Below, piece by piece: positions 26,898 to 37,464 of a stretch of DNA of 64,000 nucleotides. The DNA lies in the NCBI GenBank assembly GCA_963757335.1, contig CAVWRJ010000023.1, forward strand, positions 105,176-169,175, given 5' to 3'. A program made the translations under genes and the position numbers. Within the stretch, counting starts at the first letter, position 1; the number at the start of each line of letters is the position of its first letter. Origin of the DNA: DASQPA01 sp963757335 (lineage in GTDB: Bacteria > Acidobacteriota > Thermoanaerobaculia > Multivoradales > UBA5704). The notes under the pieces are model-generated. The model had not been told where the DNA came from and made no database searches. It saw nothing but the letters and a program-made list of their open reading frames with translations.

Positions 26898-27039
26898 CTA
26901 CCCCTACGCCACTTATGCCAACGGTCACATCCTGCCGATCCCCCCGGGGGCGTTTAGGTGGGTCGGGAGGTCGCCGCGGGTGGCGGAGTTAGGCGGGGGG
27001 ATTTTCGTGTATGGGGTGGGTGGCGCACCCAACCCGTGA
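26898..27039 (+). pseudogene. C-terminal fragment of a second PMT-like glycosyltransferase gene
   Basis: Encodes YPYATYANGHILPIPPGAF followed by RWVGRSPRVAELGGGIFVYGVGG, the last ~45 codons of the glycosyltransferase at 23773-25527, with its own stop. Most differences from the intact copy are synonymous, so this copy evolved under selection before its 5' part was lost. It looks like the remnant of a diverged paralogue or allele, not a fresh duplication. Confidence 0.8.
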
Positions 27040-27116
27040 AGCGGGTGCAGTTGGCACAAGAGGCCGGCGAGGACCGTAATCGGCCGACCATGGTAAGCTC
27101 CCGGTAGGTAACTCCA

Positions 27117-27398
27117 ATGAAGATAGCGCTGAGAGTGGAAGGCGAAATCACGGAAGACGGACACCTGCTCGTCGACCTTCCGCCCGAACTTCCTCACGGC
27201 CGAGTTGTCGTGACCCTGGAGCCGCTGCTCAAGGATGACCTCGAATTGACAGAGGAAGACCTAAAAGGGGCTGGGCTCACCGCGGAAGAGATCGTCTCGT
27301 CTCCTGAGATCGGCGCCTGGGTCGAGGAGCGCGATGCGCAAAGCGGTGCGGAGTACGTGGAGAAACTTCGGCGAGCCTCCCCACGGCACTCATGGTGA
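27117..27398 (+). CDS. Putative antitoxin of a decayed PIN module
   Basis: A 93-residue acidic protein. An N-terminal beta-strand segment (MKIALRVEGEITEDGHLLVDLPPELPHGRVVVTLEPL) resembles small antitoxins that pair with PIN toxins. The C-terminal half is helical (ELTEEDLKGAGLTAEEIVSSPEIGAWVEERDAQSGAEYVEKLRRA), typical of a toxin-wrapping tail. It overlaps the start of the truncated PIN gene that follows. No exact family can be named, and it may be an orphan, since the toxin is broken. Confidence 0.6.
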   Translation: MKIALRVEGEITEDGHLLVDLPPELPHGRVVVTLEPLLKDDLELTEEDLKGAGLTAEEIVSSPEIGAWVEERDAQSGAEYVEKLRRASPRHSW

Positions 27399-27615
27399 CC
27401 GACACCTCCTGCGCCAGTTTCGTATCGAGCATCCCACGGAAGATGACAATCGCTGGGCGATGCGGCAGGTAGCCCACCTCTACCTGAGTCACAGCGTCCA
27501 ACTCGCGGACGCCATGATCGCCTCGGTCGCAGTCCGGCTTGCGGTGCCGCTGTACACCACCAACCTCAAGCATTTTCAGCCACTTCCGGCAGTGGACGCG
27601 CAGAAGCCCTATTGA
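27392..27615 (+). pseudogene. Truncated VapC-like PIN toxin
   Basis: Begins MVTDTS, the usual PIN start with the first catalytic Asp. It then jumps, with a change of frame, to a C-terminal PIN region (HSVQLADAMIASVAVRLAVPLYTTNLKHFQPLP) containing the later Asp and Asn positions. About sixty residues from the middle of the domain are missing. The toxin is therefore inactive. Confidence 0.72.
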
Positions 27616-27645
27616 TCCGGCATTGATCCGGCGCTGCCCTCAGCA

Positions 27646-28542
27646 CTAAGCGCTCCTGCGCCGCCCCTTGTCCCACCGCCGGTGCATCCAGAGCCACATC
27701 TCGGGATGGCGACGGATCTCCTGCTCGAGAACCTCCAGATATTTCCGCGTCAGCTCGGCGACCGCCGCCTCCCCCTCGCCCTCGGGGAAGATGGGGGGCC
27801 GGGCCACGAAGCGGTAGGTGCCTCCGGGGGTGGGGAGGCCGAAGCAGGCGACGACCGGGGTGCCGGTGCGGAGCGACATCCGGGCGAGGATGGGGGTGGT
27901 CAGGGCGGGGTGGCCGAAGAAGGGGACGGCGATGCCTTCTTTCTCCTGCACCCGCTGGTCGATGAGGATGGCGATGCGGCCCCGGTCGCGGAGGATCTGA
28001 AGCATCCGGCGGGCCGCCCCGTGCTTGTGGAGGATGCCGTTGCCGAAGCGGGTGCGCAGATGGGCGAGCTCGCGCTCCAGATGGGGGTTGTCGGCGGGCC
28101 GGGCGACGACGTGCAGGGGGCCTTTGTAGAGCCCCACCGGGAGGGCGGCGATCTCCCAATGGCCGAGGTGGGCGGAGAGGACGAAGACCCCGCGGCCGGC
28201 GGCCGCCGCGAGATCGAGGTTCTCCCAGCCCTCGTAGGTGAAGCGCCGGCAGAGCTCCTCCTGGCTGAAGCGGGAAGAGGAGATGAGGTCGGTCATCGCC
28301 CCGCCGAAGTGGCGGAAGCAGGCGGCGACGAGGGTGTGGCGGGCCCCCTCGTCCATCTCCGGCCAGGCGAGGGCGAGGTTGCGCAGGGCGACCTCCCGGT
28401 GGCCACGGTCGAGGCGATAAGCGAGGGCGCCCAGGCGCTCCCCCACGCCGCGGGCGGTGGCATGGGGGAGGGCGCGGAGGAACCCCTTCAATGCCAGATA
28501 GAGGCCGTGCTCCACCCGATGGCGGATGGGGGCGTTCTTCAT
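27646..28542 (-). CDS. lpxL: Lipid A acyltransferase, LpxL/HtrB family
   Basis: A 298-residue inner-membrane acyltransferase that adds a secondary acyl chain to Kdo-lipid A. It shows the family motif SAHLGHWE (HX4E catalytic dyad), the start region ALPHATARGVGERLGALAYRLD, ILIDQRVQEKEGIAVPFFGHPA and the C-terminal MWLWMHRRWDKGRR. The start codon overlaps the lpxK stop, giving the transcription order waaA-lpxK-lpxL, a compact lipid A/Kdo operon. Confidence 0.9.
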   Translation of the reverse strand: MKNAPIRHRVEHGLYLALKGFLRALPHATARGVGERLGALAYRLDRGHREVALRNLALAWPEMDEGARHTLVAACFRHFGGAMTDLISSSRFSQEELCRRFTYEGWENLDLAAAAGRGVFVLSAHLGHWEIAALPVGLYKGPLHVVARPADNPHLERELAHLRTRFGNGILHKHGAARRMLQILRDRGRIAILIDQRVQEKEGIAVPFFGHPALTTPILARMSLRTGTPVVACFGLPTPGGTYRFVARPPIFPEGEGEAAVAELTRKYLEVLEQEIRRHPEMWLWMHRRWDKGRRRSA

Positions 28543-29609
28543 CGGGCGACCCCCGGGGTGAGCCGGTCGACCTCGCCGTCCAGCCAGCGCCAGAAGGCGG
28601 GCTCGGGCTCGGCTTGGATGGGCAGCTCGGCAAGGCCACCGCTCCCGGCCGCGGAGAGGTCGGACAGGTCGAGGCGGCCGAGGAGCTTCACCCGGTCTTT
28701 GGAGGTGGTGAGGAGGGCGGCGGCGGCGCTGGCGCGGAAGGCGGCGGCGATGCGGTCGAGGCTCACCTGCGGGTAGCGGTGGTGGTCGGGGAAGCGCAGC
28801 TCGCCGGCGATCTCGAAGCCGAAGGTGCGGACCTGGGCGATGAACCCTTCGGGCCGCGCCACCGCGCTCACCAGGAAGACTTTTTCTCCTGGGGGGAGGA
28901 GAGTGCCGTCGGCGTAGCGTGGGGCTCCCGGGCGGGTGATGCTGGCGAAGCCGGGACCGGTGAAGCCGTGCGGCCGGAGGGCTTGGGCGAGGGCGTCGCC
29001 GGCCCCGGAGACCGCCTGGGGATCGACGCCGGTGAGGATCGCGGCGCTCGCCCGGGCGACTGCCCGGAGCGGCTCGCGCAGCCGGCCTCCGGGGAGGAGC
29101 CGGCCGCCGGCCCAGGGGTCGGCGGCGGGGAAGACGAGGAGGTCGAGGTTGCGGGCGAGGCCGAGATGGGAGAAGCCGTCATCGAGAAGGAAGAGCGCGG
29201 GCGGCGGCTCCAGGTGGCGGAGGGCGTGGAGCCCGGACCGGTAGCGGTCGGGCCCGACGACCACCGCCACCCCCGGCAGCTCGCCGGCGAGGAGGACCGG
29301 CTCGTCCCCGGCGAGGAGGGGGGCGAGGAGCGGTCCGCCTCCGGTGCTCACCACCCGTACCCCGCGACCCCGGCTGCCGTAGCCGCGGGAGAGGATGCAG
29401 ACGGCGAGCCCCTGGTCCCGGAGGTGGGCGGCGAGGGCGGCGGCCATCGGGGTCTTCCCGGCGCCCCCGAAGTGGAGATTGCCGATCGAGACGACCGGCC
29501 GGGGGAGCCGCTTCGCCCGGGTCCGGTACCAGTGCCGGCGCAGGCGGTGGGCACCGCCGTAGAGGAGCTGCCAGGGGGAGGACGGCGGGGGTGGGGAGGC
29601 GAGGTGCAT
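28539..29609 (-). CDS. lpxK: Tetraacyldisaccharide 4'-kinase
   Basis: A 356-residue membrane-associated kinase that phosphorylates the 4' position of the lipid A disaccharide. It shows the Walker A region SIGNLHFGGAGKTPMAAALA, SRGYGSRGRG, GDEPVLLA, LLDDGFSHLGLARNLDLL and FPDHHRYPQ. It overlaps waaA upstream by one base (TGATG) and lpxL downstream by 4 bp, so it is probably translationally coupled to both. Confidence 0.94.
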   Translation of the reverse strand: MHLASPPPPSSPWQLLYGGAHRLRRHWYRTRAKRLPRPVVSIGNLHFGGAGKTPMAAALAAHLRDQGLAVCILSRGYGSRGRGVRVVSTGGGPLLAPLLAGDEPVLLAGELPGVAVVVGPDRYRSGLHALRHLEPPPALFLLDDGFSHLGLARNLDLLVFPAADPWAGGRLLPGGRLREPLRAVARASAAILTGVDPQAVSGAGDALAQALRPHGFTGPGFASITRPGAPRYADGTLLPPGEKVFLVSAVARPEGFIAQVRTFGFEIAGELRFPDHHRYPQVSLDRIAAAFRASAAAALLTTSKDRVKLLGRLDLSDLSAAGSGGLAELPIQAEPEPAFWRWLDGEVDRLTPGVAR

Positions 29610-30994
29610 CAGGCGGTCGGCTCCAGGGCGGCGAGCACGGGCTGGAGGAGGGCGAGGGTGGCGGCGAGAGAGCCCCGGTTGTCATCGACGAGCTGCCTCG
29701 CGCGTTCGCCCACGGCGCGGGCGGCCGCCGGATCGGCGAGCCAGCTGCTCCAGGCGTCGGCGAGGCCGGCGGCGTCGGCCACCCGGCGCCAGGCACCGGC
29801 CGCGTCGAAGCGCTCCGCCATGTCGCTGAAGTTGTGCATCGCCGGGCCGACCGCGGTCGGCACCCCGAAGCGCGCCGGCTCCAGCGGGTTGTGCCCGCCG
29901 GTCGGTACCAGGGTCCCGCCGACGAAGGCCGCCGCCGCCTGCGAGTAGAGGCCGGCGAGCTCGCCCAGGCTGTCGAGGAGAAGGACCGCGGGGAGGCCCG
30001 CATCGCGGGCTGGCGAGCTCCCCCCGGCCGGCTCCTTCGGGCGCTCCGCGCGGCCAGTCGCCGGCCCGGGGGGACTCACCAGCCCTGGGGATGAGGATTC
30101 CCCCCACTGGCTGCGCCGCACCCGGTTGAGCCCCCGGCCGGCGAGCAGGCGGTCGACCTCGTCCCAGCGCTCGGGGTGGCGGGGGGCGAGGACGAGGAGG
30201 GCGCGGGCGCCGCCGCCGAGGCGCTGGAAGGCGTCGAGCACCGACTCGTCCTCCCCGGCCATGGTCGAGCCGGCGAGGAGGACCGGCCGGCCGGCGGCGA
30301 GCCGGGTGAGGTCCGCCTCCAGGGCCGGCCGCCGCTCGGGCTCGGGCGACTCGTACTTGAGATTGCCGGTGACCGTCACCCGCTCCGGCGGTACACCGAG
30401 GCTCAGGAGCTTCTCCCGGTCCTCGCCGGTCTGCACCCCGAAGCGGTCGACCCCGGCGAGGAGGGGACCGAGGAGGGGTCGGAGGCGGCGCATGCGCCGG
30501 AAGCTGCGGTCGGAGACCCGGCCGTTGACGACGAAGACCGGCAGGCGCCGCCGCCGCGCCTCGCGGAGGACGAGCGGCCAGAGGTCCCCCTCGACGAGGA
30601 CCAGGGCCCCCGGCTCAAAGCGGGCGAAGAAGCGGCGGACGGCGAAGCCGAGCTCGAAGGGCAGGTAGGCCACCTCCGCCCGGCTGGCGAAAACCGAGCG
30701 GGCCCGTGCCTGGCCGGTCGGGGTGACCGTCGTGACCACCAGGGGGAGGCCGGCGGGGAGAGCGCGGACGAGGGTCGCCGCCACCCCCACCTCGCCCACC
30801 GACACCGCGTGCACCCAGAGCCGGGCGCTCCCGTTCCCCCTCGCCGCAGCGTCCTCTCCTGGGGACGGCCCCAGCAGCCGCCCGGGGAGGGTGGCGAGGT
30901 AGTGGCTCCCGCGGAGGGCGAGGAGGAGAGGCCCGGCGGTGAGGAGCGCGAGGCCGGCCGCGAGCTGGTAGAAGACCCAGAAAAGAGACTGCAT
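29609..30994 (-). CDS. waaA: Kdo transferase WaaA with a palindromic-element insertion
   Basis: A 461-residue 3-deoxy-D-manno-octulosonic acid transferase (GT30), which adds Kdo to lipid IVA. It has an N-terminal membrane anchor, WVHAVSVGEVGVAATLVRAL with the catalytic Glu, LVEGDLWPLVLREA, GNLKYE, APRHPERWDEVDRLL and AFVGGTLVPTGGHNPLEPA. Between the second-domain segment ending LNRVRRSQ and VLLLDSLGELAGLYS, about residues 300-330 are extra and low complexity (ATGRAERPKEPAGGSSPARD). They come from palindromic element copy 4, which inserted without breaking the frame. Confidence 0.9.
   Translation of the reverse strand: MQSLFWVFYQLAAGLALLTAGPLLLALRGSHYLATLPGRLLGPSPGEDAAARGNGSARLWVHAVSVGEVGVAATLVRALPAGLPLVVTTVTPTGQARARSVFASRAEVAYLPFELGFAVRRFFARFEPGALVLVEGDLWPLVLREARRRRLPVFVVNGRVSDRSFRRMRRLRPLLGPLLAGVDRFGVQTGEDREKLLSLGVPPERVTVTGNLKYESPEPERRPALEADLTRLAAGRPVLLAGSTMAGEDESVLDAFQRLGGGARALLVLAPRHPERWDEVDRLLAGRGLNRVRRSQWGESSSPGLVSPPGPATGRAERPKEPAGGSSPARDAGLPAVLLLDSLGELAGLYSQAAAAFVGGTLVPTGGHNPLEPARFGVPTAVGPAMHNFSDMAERFDAAGAWRRVADAAGLADAWSSWLADPAAARAVGERARQLVDDNRGSLAATLALLQPVLAALEPTA
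30007..30086 (-). repeat. Dispersed palindromic element, copy 4 (inside waaA)
   Basis: The reverse core (CTCCTTCGGGCGCTCCGCGC) is bounded by arms GGGCTGGCGAGCTCCCCCCGG and CCGGGGGGACTCACCAGCCC-like sequence that pair almost fully. The arms share nothing with the GGTACNGGCTCCGTT arms of the other copies, yet are complementary to each other. The element adds about 27 codons in frame. Confidence 0.85.
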
Positions 30995-31043
30995 ATCGGC
31001 CGGCAGTATAATGGTCCGTGAGGGCAGGCCGGCAGCAGGTGGT

Positions 31044-31145
31044 GGTACGGGCTCCGTTGGCTTCCGGAGGACGGGCGAGGACGGGCGACTGGCTGCGCGA
31101 AGCGCCCGAAGGAGACCGCCCGCAGGAGCTAACGGCGCCCGTACC
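31044..31145 (+). repeat. Dispersed palindromic element, copy 5
   Basis: The arms GGTACGGGCTCCGTTGGC and GCTAACGGCGCCCGTACC pair with few mismatches around the forward core. A short internal duplication (GAGGACGGGC twice) is present. It lies between the divergent waaA and the ECF sigma gene. Confidence 0.85.
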
Positions 31146-31180
31146 GGGGGAGGGAGCGCAAGGGTGGGCAGGCCCCTTGC

Positions 31181-31211
31181 TTAGACGTACCAAGACCCAG
31201 GGACGTATACA
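31181..31211 (+). promoter_or_regulatory. Possible promoter of the ECF sigma gene
   Basis: TTAGAC (31181-31186) and TATACA (31206-31211) are separated by 19 bp. The ATG of the sigma gene is only 6 bp after the -10 box, so the transcript would be leaderless. No ribosome-binding site is visible before the ATG. Confidence 0.35.
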
Positions 31212-31217
31212 GTTACG

Positions 31218-31886
31218 ATGCTAGAGCTCGTCTACACCGACCGCAACGACCGCAGCCCGCGCCCCGCCTGGGCGGACTCCTCCGACCGCGATCTCCTCCT
31301 GGCCGTCAAGGGCGGGAGCGAACCGGCTTTAAACGAGCTGATCGGGCGGAAGACCAAGCCCCTGCTGCAGCTCACGGGCCGCATTCTCGGCGACTCCGAG
31401 GAGGCGCGTGACGTCGTCCAGGTGACGTTCTTCAAGGTCTGGGAGAACCGCACCCGCTTCGACGACCGCTTCAGCCCCAACACCTGGATCTACCGCATCG
31501 CGAGCAACCTGGCGATCGACCACCTGCGGTCGCGGCGGAGCCGGGAGAAGAGCGCCGAGCCGGTGCGCCAGCATCTGCGCCAGGTGGCCGACGGCCGCGC
31601 CCAGCGCGACCTCTCCCGACTGCAGCAGGGCGAGGTGGCGGCCATCTTCCGCGAGCTCTCGTCCCGCCTCTCCGAGAAGCAGCGCCTGGTCTTCCTCCTT
31701 CGCGAGGTCGAGGGGCTCTCCTCCCAGGAGGTCGCCGAGATCGTCGGCTGCCGGGAGTCGACAGTCCGCAATCACCTGTTCAATGCCCGGAAGCTCCTGC
31801 GCCGCGAGCTGGTCAAGCGCTATCCGGAATACGCCGCCGGCTGGGGCCACCCCGCCGAATCCGGCAACGAGGAGGAGGCGCTGTGA
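31218..31886 (+). CDS. ECF-family RNA polymerase sigma factor
   Basis: A 222-residue sigma-70 family protein limited to regions 2 and 4. Region 2 is DRDLLLAVKGGSEPALNELIGR and ARDVVQVTFFKVWENRTRFD, with the -10-recognition stretch SPNTWIYRIASNLAIDHLRSRRSR. Region 4 is FRELSSRLSEKQRLVFLLREVEGLSSQEVAEIVGCRESTVRNHLFNARKLL. The stop overlaps the start of the next gene, a probable anti-sigma factor. It may control the secretion operon downstream, but no matching promoters can be shown here. Confidence 0.92.
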   Translation: MLELVYTDRNDRSPRPAWADSSDRDLLLAVKGGSEPALNELIGRKTKPLLQLTGRILGDSEEARDVVQVTFFKVWENRTRFDDRFSPNTWIYRIASNLAIDHLRSRRSREKSAEPVRQHLRQVADGRAQRDLSRLQQGEVAAIFRELSSRLSEKQRLVFLLREVEGLSSQEVAEIVGCRESTVRNHLFNARKLLRRELVKRYPEYAAGWGHPAESGNEEEAL

Positions 31887-32485
31887 CCCGGCCCTGCCCC
31901 GATTGGCGCGGCCTCGCCGCGCACCGGAACGAGCGTGCTGCCGAAGAGCCGGCCGGCTGGCGGGAGGCCCTGGAACACCTGGACGGCTGCCCGGCCTGCC
32001 GGCAGTCCGCCGTCGAGGCCGACCCGACCCTGCTCTTCCGCCGCCTGCCGGTGCTCGCTTCTGAGATGAGCCTCGGCGAGGAGGCCGCGGAGGTGGAGTC
32101 GATGCGCCAGGCGGTCGCCGTCATGCGTACGGCCAGGCGCCTCGAACCCTCGCCCGAGCGGGCGGCATGGAAGCGCTGGGTGGCCGCCGCCGCCCTGGCG
32201 GCCGCGGCGCTCTCGCTGGGCGCCGGCCACGGTCTGCACCCGGCTTCGGCGACCCCGACGGCCCCGGCGCCCCCGGCGATGGCCGCCCTGGCGGGTACCG
32301 GCATCGCCGGTTCGATCCTGCCGGGCGCGCCGACCCCCTCGCCCTCGGCGGTAACCCCCCGTTTCGTTTCGGAGCCGGTGCCGATGGTCGAGGAGCTCAA
32401 CCGCCCCGCGGCCCGGGTCTACCAGATGGATGGCGGCAAGAATCTCTCCGTGGTGATGATCGTCGACGAGCGGTTCGATGTCTGA
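31883..32485 (+). CDS. Putative membrane anti-sigma factor
   Basis: A 200-residue protein starting at GTG, overlapping the sigma gene (GTGA). The N-terminal part carries HLDGCPACR, resembling the His-Cys-Cys zinc site of ZAS anti-sigma domains. A membrane helix follows at about residues 94-112 (WVAAAALAAAALSLGAG), then a Pro/Ala-rich periplasmic stretch and a short conserved tail (RVYQMDGGKNLSVVMIVDERFDV). Position and topology fit a transmembrane anti-sigma factor holding the upstream ECF factor. The N-terminal domain is divergent, so the call is moderate. Confidence 0.68.
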   Translation: MTRPCPDWRGLAAHRNERAAEEPAGWREALEHLDGCPACRQSAVEADPTLLFRRLPVLASEMSLGEEAAEVESMRQAVAVMRTARRLEPSPERAAWKRWVAAAALAAAALSLGAGHGLHPASATPTAPAPPAMAALAGTGIAGSILPGAPTPSPSAVTPRFVSEPVPMVEELNRPAARVYQMDGGKNLSVVMIVDERFDV

Positions 32486-32581
32486 GACGCCGTTGACGAG
32501 TCTCTGGCCCGCCCTTCCTACGATAATTCTCGCGCGGATGGGCGTTGTCGCCCTTTCGCGCTAAACTCCCGAGTCCTTAAG

Positions 32582-33322
32582 ATGCGCCTTCTAAGCCGCG
32601 ACTCCGCGCGCCTGCTGCTGATTCTGATGCTGCCTCTCTTCGCCGGGGAGGCCGCACGGGGCCAGGGTGTGTCACGGATCGACGAGGTCCTCGTCCTCCA
32701 CGCCTATATGCTGAAGCACCAGCGGGCGAGCGACGCCATCCCTCTCGTCCACCCCCTCCTCTCGGAGCGCGGGACGGTCGAGCTGCAGCCGGCGGACAAC
32801 ACCCTGGTGATCCGGGACAGCGCCGGCGCCCTCGCCCGCATCCTCCCCGTCCTGCGGAGCTTCGACCACGCCCCGCGGCCGCTCCGGGTGGAGATCATGA
32901 TCGTCCGGGCCAGCAAGAGCGCCGTGTCGCCGCCGATGAACCACTCGGACCTGCCCGACGAGCTCACCCGCCGGCTGCGCAAGATCCTCCTCTACGACAA
33001 CTACGACCTGGAGGCCCAGGCGCAGCTCCAGCCGGTCGAGGGCGAGTCGGTGACCTACGAGATCGGCGAGGGCTATGTCGTCGCCTTCCGGCTGGGGACG
33101 GTCCTCCCCGACCGCCGAGTCCGGCTCGCCGACTTCGAGATCGGCCGCCGCGCTCCCCGGCGGGCGTCGCCGGCCTCGCAGGCGTCGCAGGAGCTGCTGC
33201 ACACCAACCTGAACCTCTGGCTCGACCAGACCATGAGCCTCGGGCTCGCCAAGAACGAGGGGAGCCGGGAGGCCCTGATGGTCGTCCTCACCCTCCGCGA
33301 AGTCGAGGTCGCCCACCGATGA
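32582..33322 (+). CDS. Exported NolW-like (secretin short domain) protein
   Basis: A 246-residue protein with a signal peptide (cleavage near ARG-QG, residue 28). Residues about 38-108 (LHAYMLKHQRASDAIPLVHPLLSERGTVELQPADNTLVIRDSAGALARILPVLRSFD) match the NolW/secretin N-domain fold that stacks into the periplasmic vestibule of secretins. There is no pore domain, so it is not itself a secretin. It could be a soluble adaptor or a plug for the secretin encoded at 39572. This role is inferred from position and fold. Confidence 0.65.
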   Translation: MRLLSRDSARLLLILMLPLFAGEAARGQGVSRIDEVLVLHAYMLKHQRASDAIPLVHPLLSERGTVELQPADNTLVIRDSAGALARILPVLRSFDHAPRPLRVEIMIVRASKSAVSPPMNHSDLPDELTRRLRKILLYDNYDLEAQAQLQPVEGESVTYEIGEGYVVAFRLGTVLPDRRVRLADFEIGRRAPRRASPASQASQELLHTNLNLWLDQTMSLGLAKNEGSREALMVVLTLREVEVAHR

Positions 33323-33334
33323 TCCGGAGGACCC

Positions 33335-33425
33335 GGTACAGGCTCCGTTCGATCCGGCGGGCGGCCTGCCTTCGGGCGCTCCGCGCGGCAAGTCGCCCGT
33401 CCTCGGAACCGAACGGAGCCCGTAC
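33335..33425 (-). repeat. Dispersed palindromic element, copy 6
   Basis: The arms GGTACAGGCTCCGTTCGAT and ACCGAACGGAGCCCGTAC pair along their length around the reverse core. It lies between the NolW-like gene and pilC. Confidence 0.88.
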
Positions 33426-33481
33426 GGATGCCACCGATGCCGCCGATGACACCGACGACCCCGAGGATGGAGAGCTAGGCA

Positions 33482-34727
33482 ATGCAGTTCGTTTGCAGAG
33501 TGGGAACCCCCGACGGCCGGGTGCTCGAGGAGCTCCTGACCGGAGCCGACGAGCGCGCCGTGCGGAGCGAGCTCGACAAGCGCGGGTATCACATCTTCGA
33601 GGTGCGCCGGAAAGGGGTGCCGAAGAACGCGGCGTTCTCCGGCGCCACCCGGGGGATGGGACGCAAGCGGCGGATCAAGAGCGAGGAGTTCCTCGTCTTC
33701 AACCAGGAGCTCGCCGCACTGCTGCGCGCCGGTCTCCCCCTCCTCCAGACCCTGGACCTCATGCTGGAGCGCCTGCCGAACCCCGGCTTCAAGGCGGTGA
33801 TGGTCGAGATCCGGGACCAGGTGAAGAGCGGCGCCGACCTCTCGGAGGCCTTCGCCGCCCACAGCGAGATGTTCCCGCGCCTCTACCCCTCGTCGCTCAA
33901 GGCGGGGGAGCGGAGCGGCGAGCTGGAGCTCGTCATCCGCCGCTTCATCCGCTACATGAAGCTGGTTTTGGAGGCGCGCAAGAAGGTCATCTCGGCCCTC
34001 GTCTATCCGGCCGTCCTCGTCTGCCTGTCGGTCACCATGATCGCCATCATGGCGATCTTCGTCGTCCCCAAGTTCCAGGTCTTCTTCAACGACCTGCAGG
34101 TCGACCTGCCGCTCCTCACCCGGATCACCCTGGGGTTCTCGCGGTTCGCCTCGTCGCGGCCGTTCATCCTCTGGAACTGGGCCTGGGGGCTCCTCGGCCT
34201 CGCCTTCCTGGCCGCCTTCCTCCGCCGGATGGCGCGGACGCCGGACGGGGCGGTGACCCTCGACGGCTGGAAGATCCGCCTGCCGCTCCTGGGGCCGGTC
34301 CTCCACCGCTTCGCGCTCTCCGAGTTCTCGCGCTCGCTGGCGACGCTCTTGGCCGGCGGCATCCCGCTCGTGCCGGCCTTCGAGATCGCCGTCTCCTCGG
34401 TCGGCAACGCCTACGTGCGGACGAAGCTCGAACCGACTATCCAGCAGGTGCGGGAAGGGCAAGCCCTTCTACGTCGCCTTAGAGCAGAGCGGCATGTTCA
34501 TCGACATGTCGATCGACATGATCAAGGTGGGGGAGGCGACCGGCGCCCTGGACGAGATGCTGTCGAACGTCTCGGATCTCCTGGACGAGCAGGTCGAGAC
34601 CCGGATGGGGCGTCTGCTGTCGCTCGTCGAGCCGATGATGCTCGTCTTCATGGGGCTCATCATCGGTCTCCTCCTGGTCTCGATCTATCTGCCGATGTTC
34701 TCCATGCTGGGATCGGCGAAGTTCTGA
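33482..34727 (+). CDS. pilC: PilC/GspF inner-membrane platform protein (frameshifted)
   Basis: Polytopic platform of type IV pilus and type II secretion machines, contacting the assembly ATPase. Two T2SSF domains are recognisable: FLVFNQELAALLRAGLPLLQTLDLM with membrane helices (VISALVYPAVLVCLSVTMIAIMAIFVVPKF), then FSRSLATLLAGGIPLVPAFEI and, in another frame, GMFIDMSIDMIKVGEATGALDEML with the last membrane helix. The frame changes at about 34457-34462, where one extra base interrupts VREGKPFYVALEQSG. Corrected, the protein has about 414 residues. Probably a sequencing error, since the remainder is intact. Confidence 0.9.
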
Positions 34728-34836
34728 TCGGGAACAAGGCGGTAGACCGGCGCTGTTGTGGGCGCTGGTATGGACGCTGCGAGGGAATTGTCCCCACGGT
34801 CGCCAGTCCAAGCACAGAAGAGTTCGAGGTGATGGG

Positions 34837-36492
<1,656 letters not shown>

Positions 36493-37464
36493 GAGCGCGC
36501 TCGGCTTCGCGCCGCTCCCCGTGCCGCCGCACGTCTTCGACCTGGCGGAGCGGCGGCTGCGCTATGGCCAGTTCGCGCGGACGGGCGCCGGTCGCGGCGG
36601 CTACCGCTTCCGCGCCTATCGCGCCGCCCCGTTGCCGCCGGACGCCTTTTTGGCCGGCCCGCTGGGGGGGCCGCTGCGCGATCCGCGCGCCTTCCAGGCC
36701 CTGGTCGCCGGGCTCGTCAAGGAGCTTCCGGGGGTCCGCGAGGCGTCGCTCGTCATCCCCGACGCCTGGCTGCGGGTGACCTTCGCCGATTCGACCGCGC
36801 TGCCGCGGGCGGCCGCGGCGCGGGACGACGTGCTGCGCTTGAAGTTGAAGCGCCTGGTGCCCTTCAGGGTCGACGAGCTCCGCATCGGGGCGCAGGAGGT
36901 CGAGCCGCTCCCCACCCAGTCGACCGAGGAGCCGCACCGGCTGCTCCTGGGCTTCGCCGTCGAGCAGCTCCTCGCCCAGATCGAGGACGCCTTCTCAGCC
37001 TCCGGGGTGCGGCTGGGGGAGATCACCAACACCAGCCTGGCCCTGATCTCCGCCCTGGGCGAAGAGGGGCCGGAGCCCGGCTTCTGGGCCCTCGTCCTGG
37101 TCGAGGAGGCGGGGTACACCCTCGCTTTCGTCCACGGCAGCGAGCCGATCCTCCACCGTTTCAAGGCCTTCACCGGGTCGCTCCCGGAGGCGGCGCGGGC
37201 GAGCCTCGTCACCCGGGACCTGAAGCTCACCCGGAACTTCCTGGACGAGCACTTCCCCGGCGCCAACCTGGCGCAGGTCCTCCTCGTCGCCCCGGAGGCG
37301 CTGGAGCCGATCTGGCTCGACCGCCTGAGCGAGGGGCTGGGCACGCCGGCAGCGGCGCTCGGCGACCGCCACCTGCCGCCCCTCCAGGTCGACGTGGCGC
37401 TGGACGGCCAGCCGGTGTGGCGCGAGATCGCCCCGCTTCTAGGCGCGGCGCGACGGGAGGTCCG

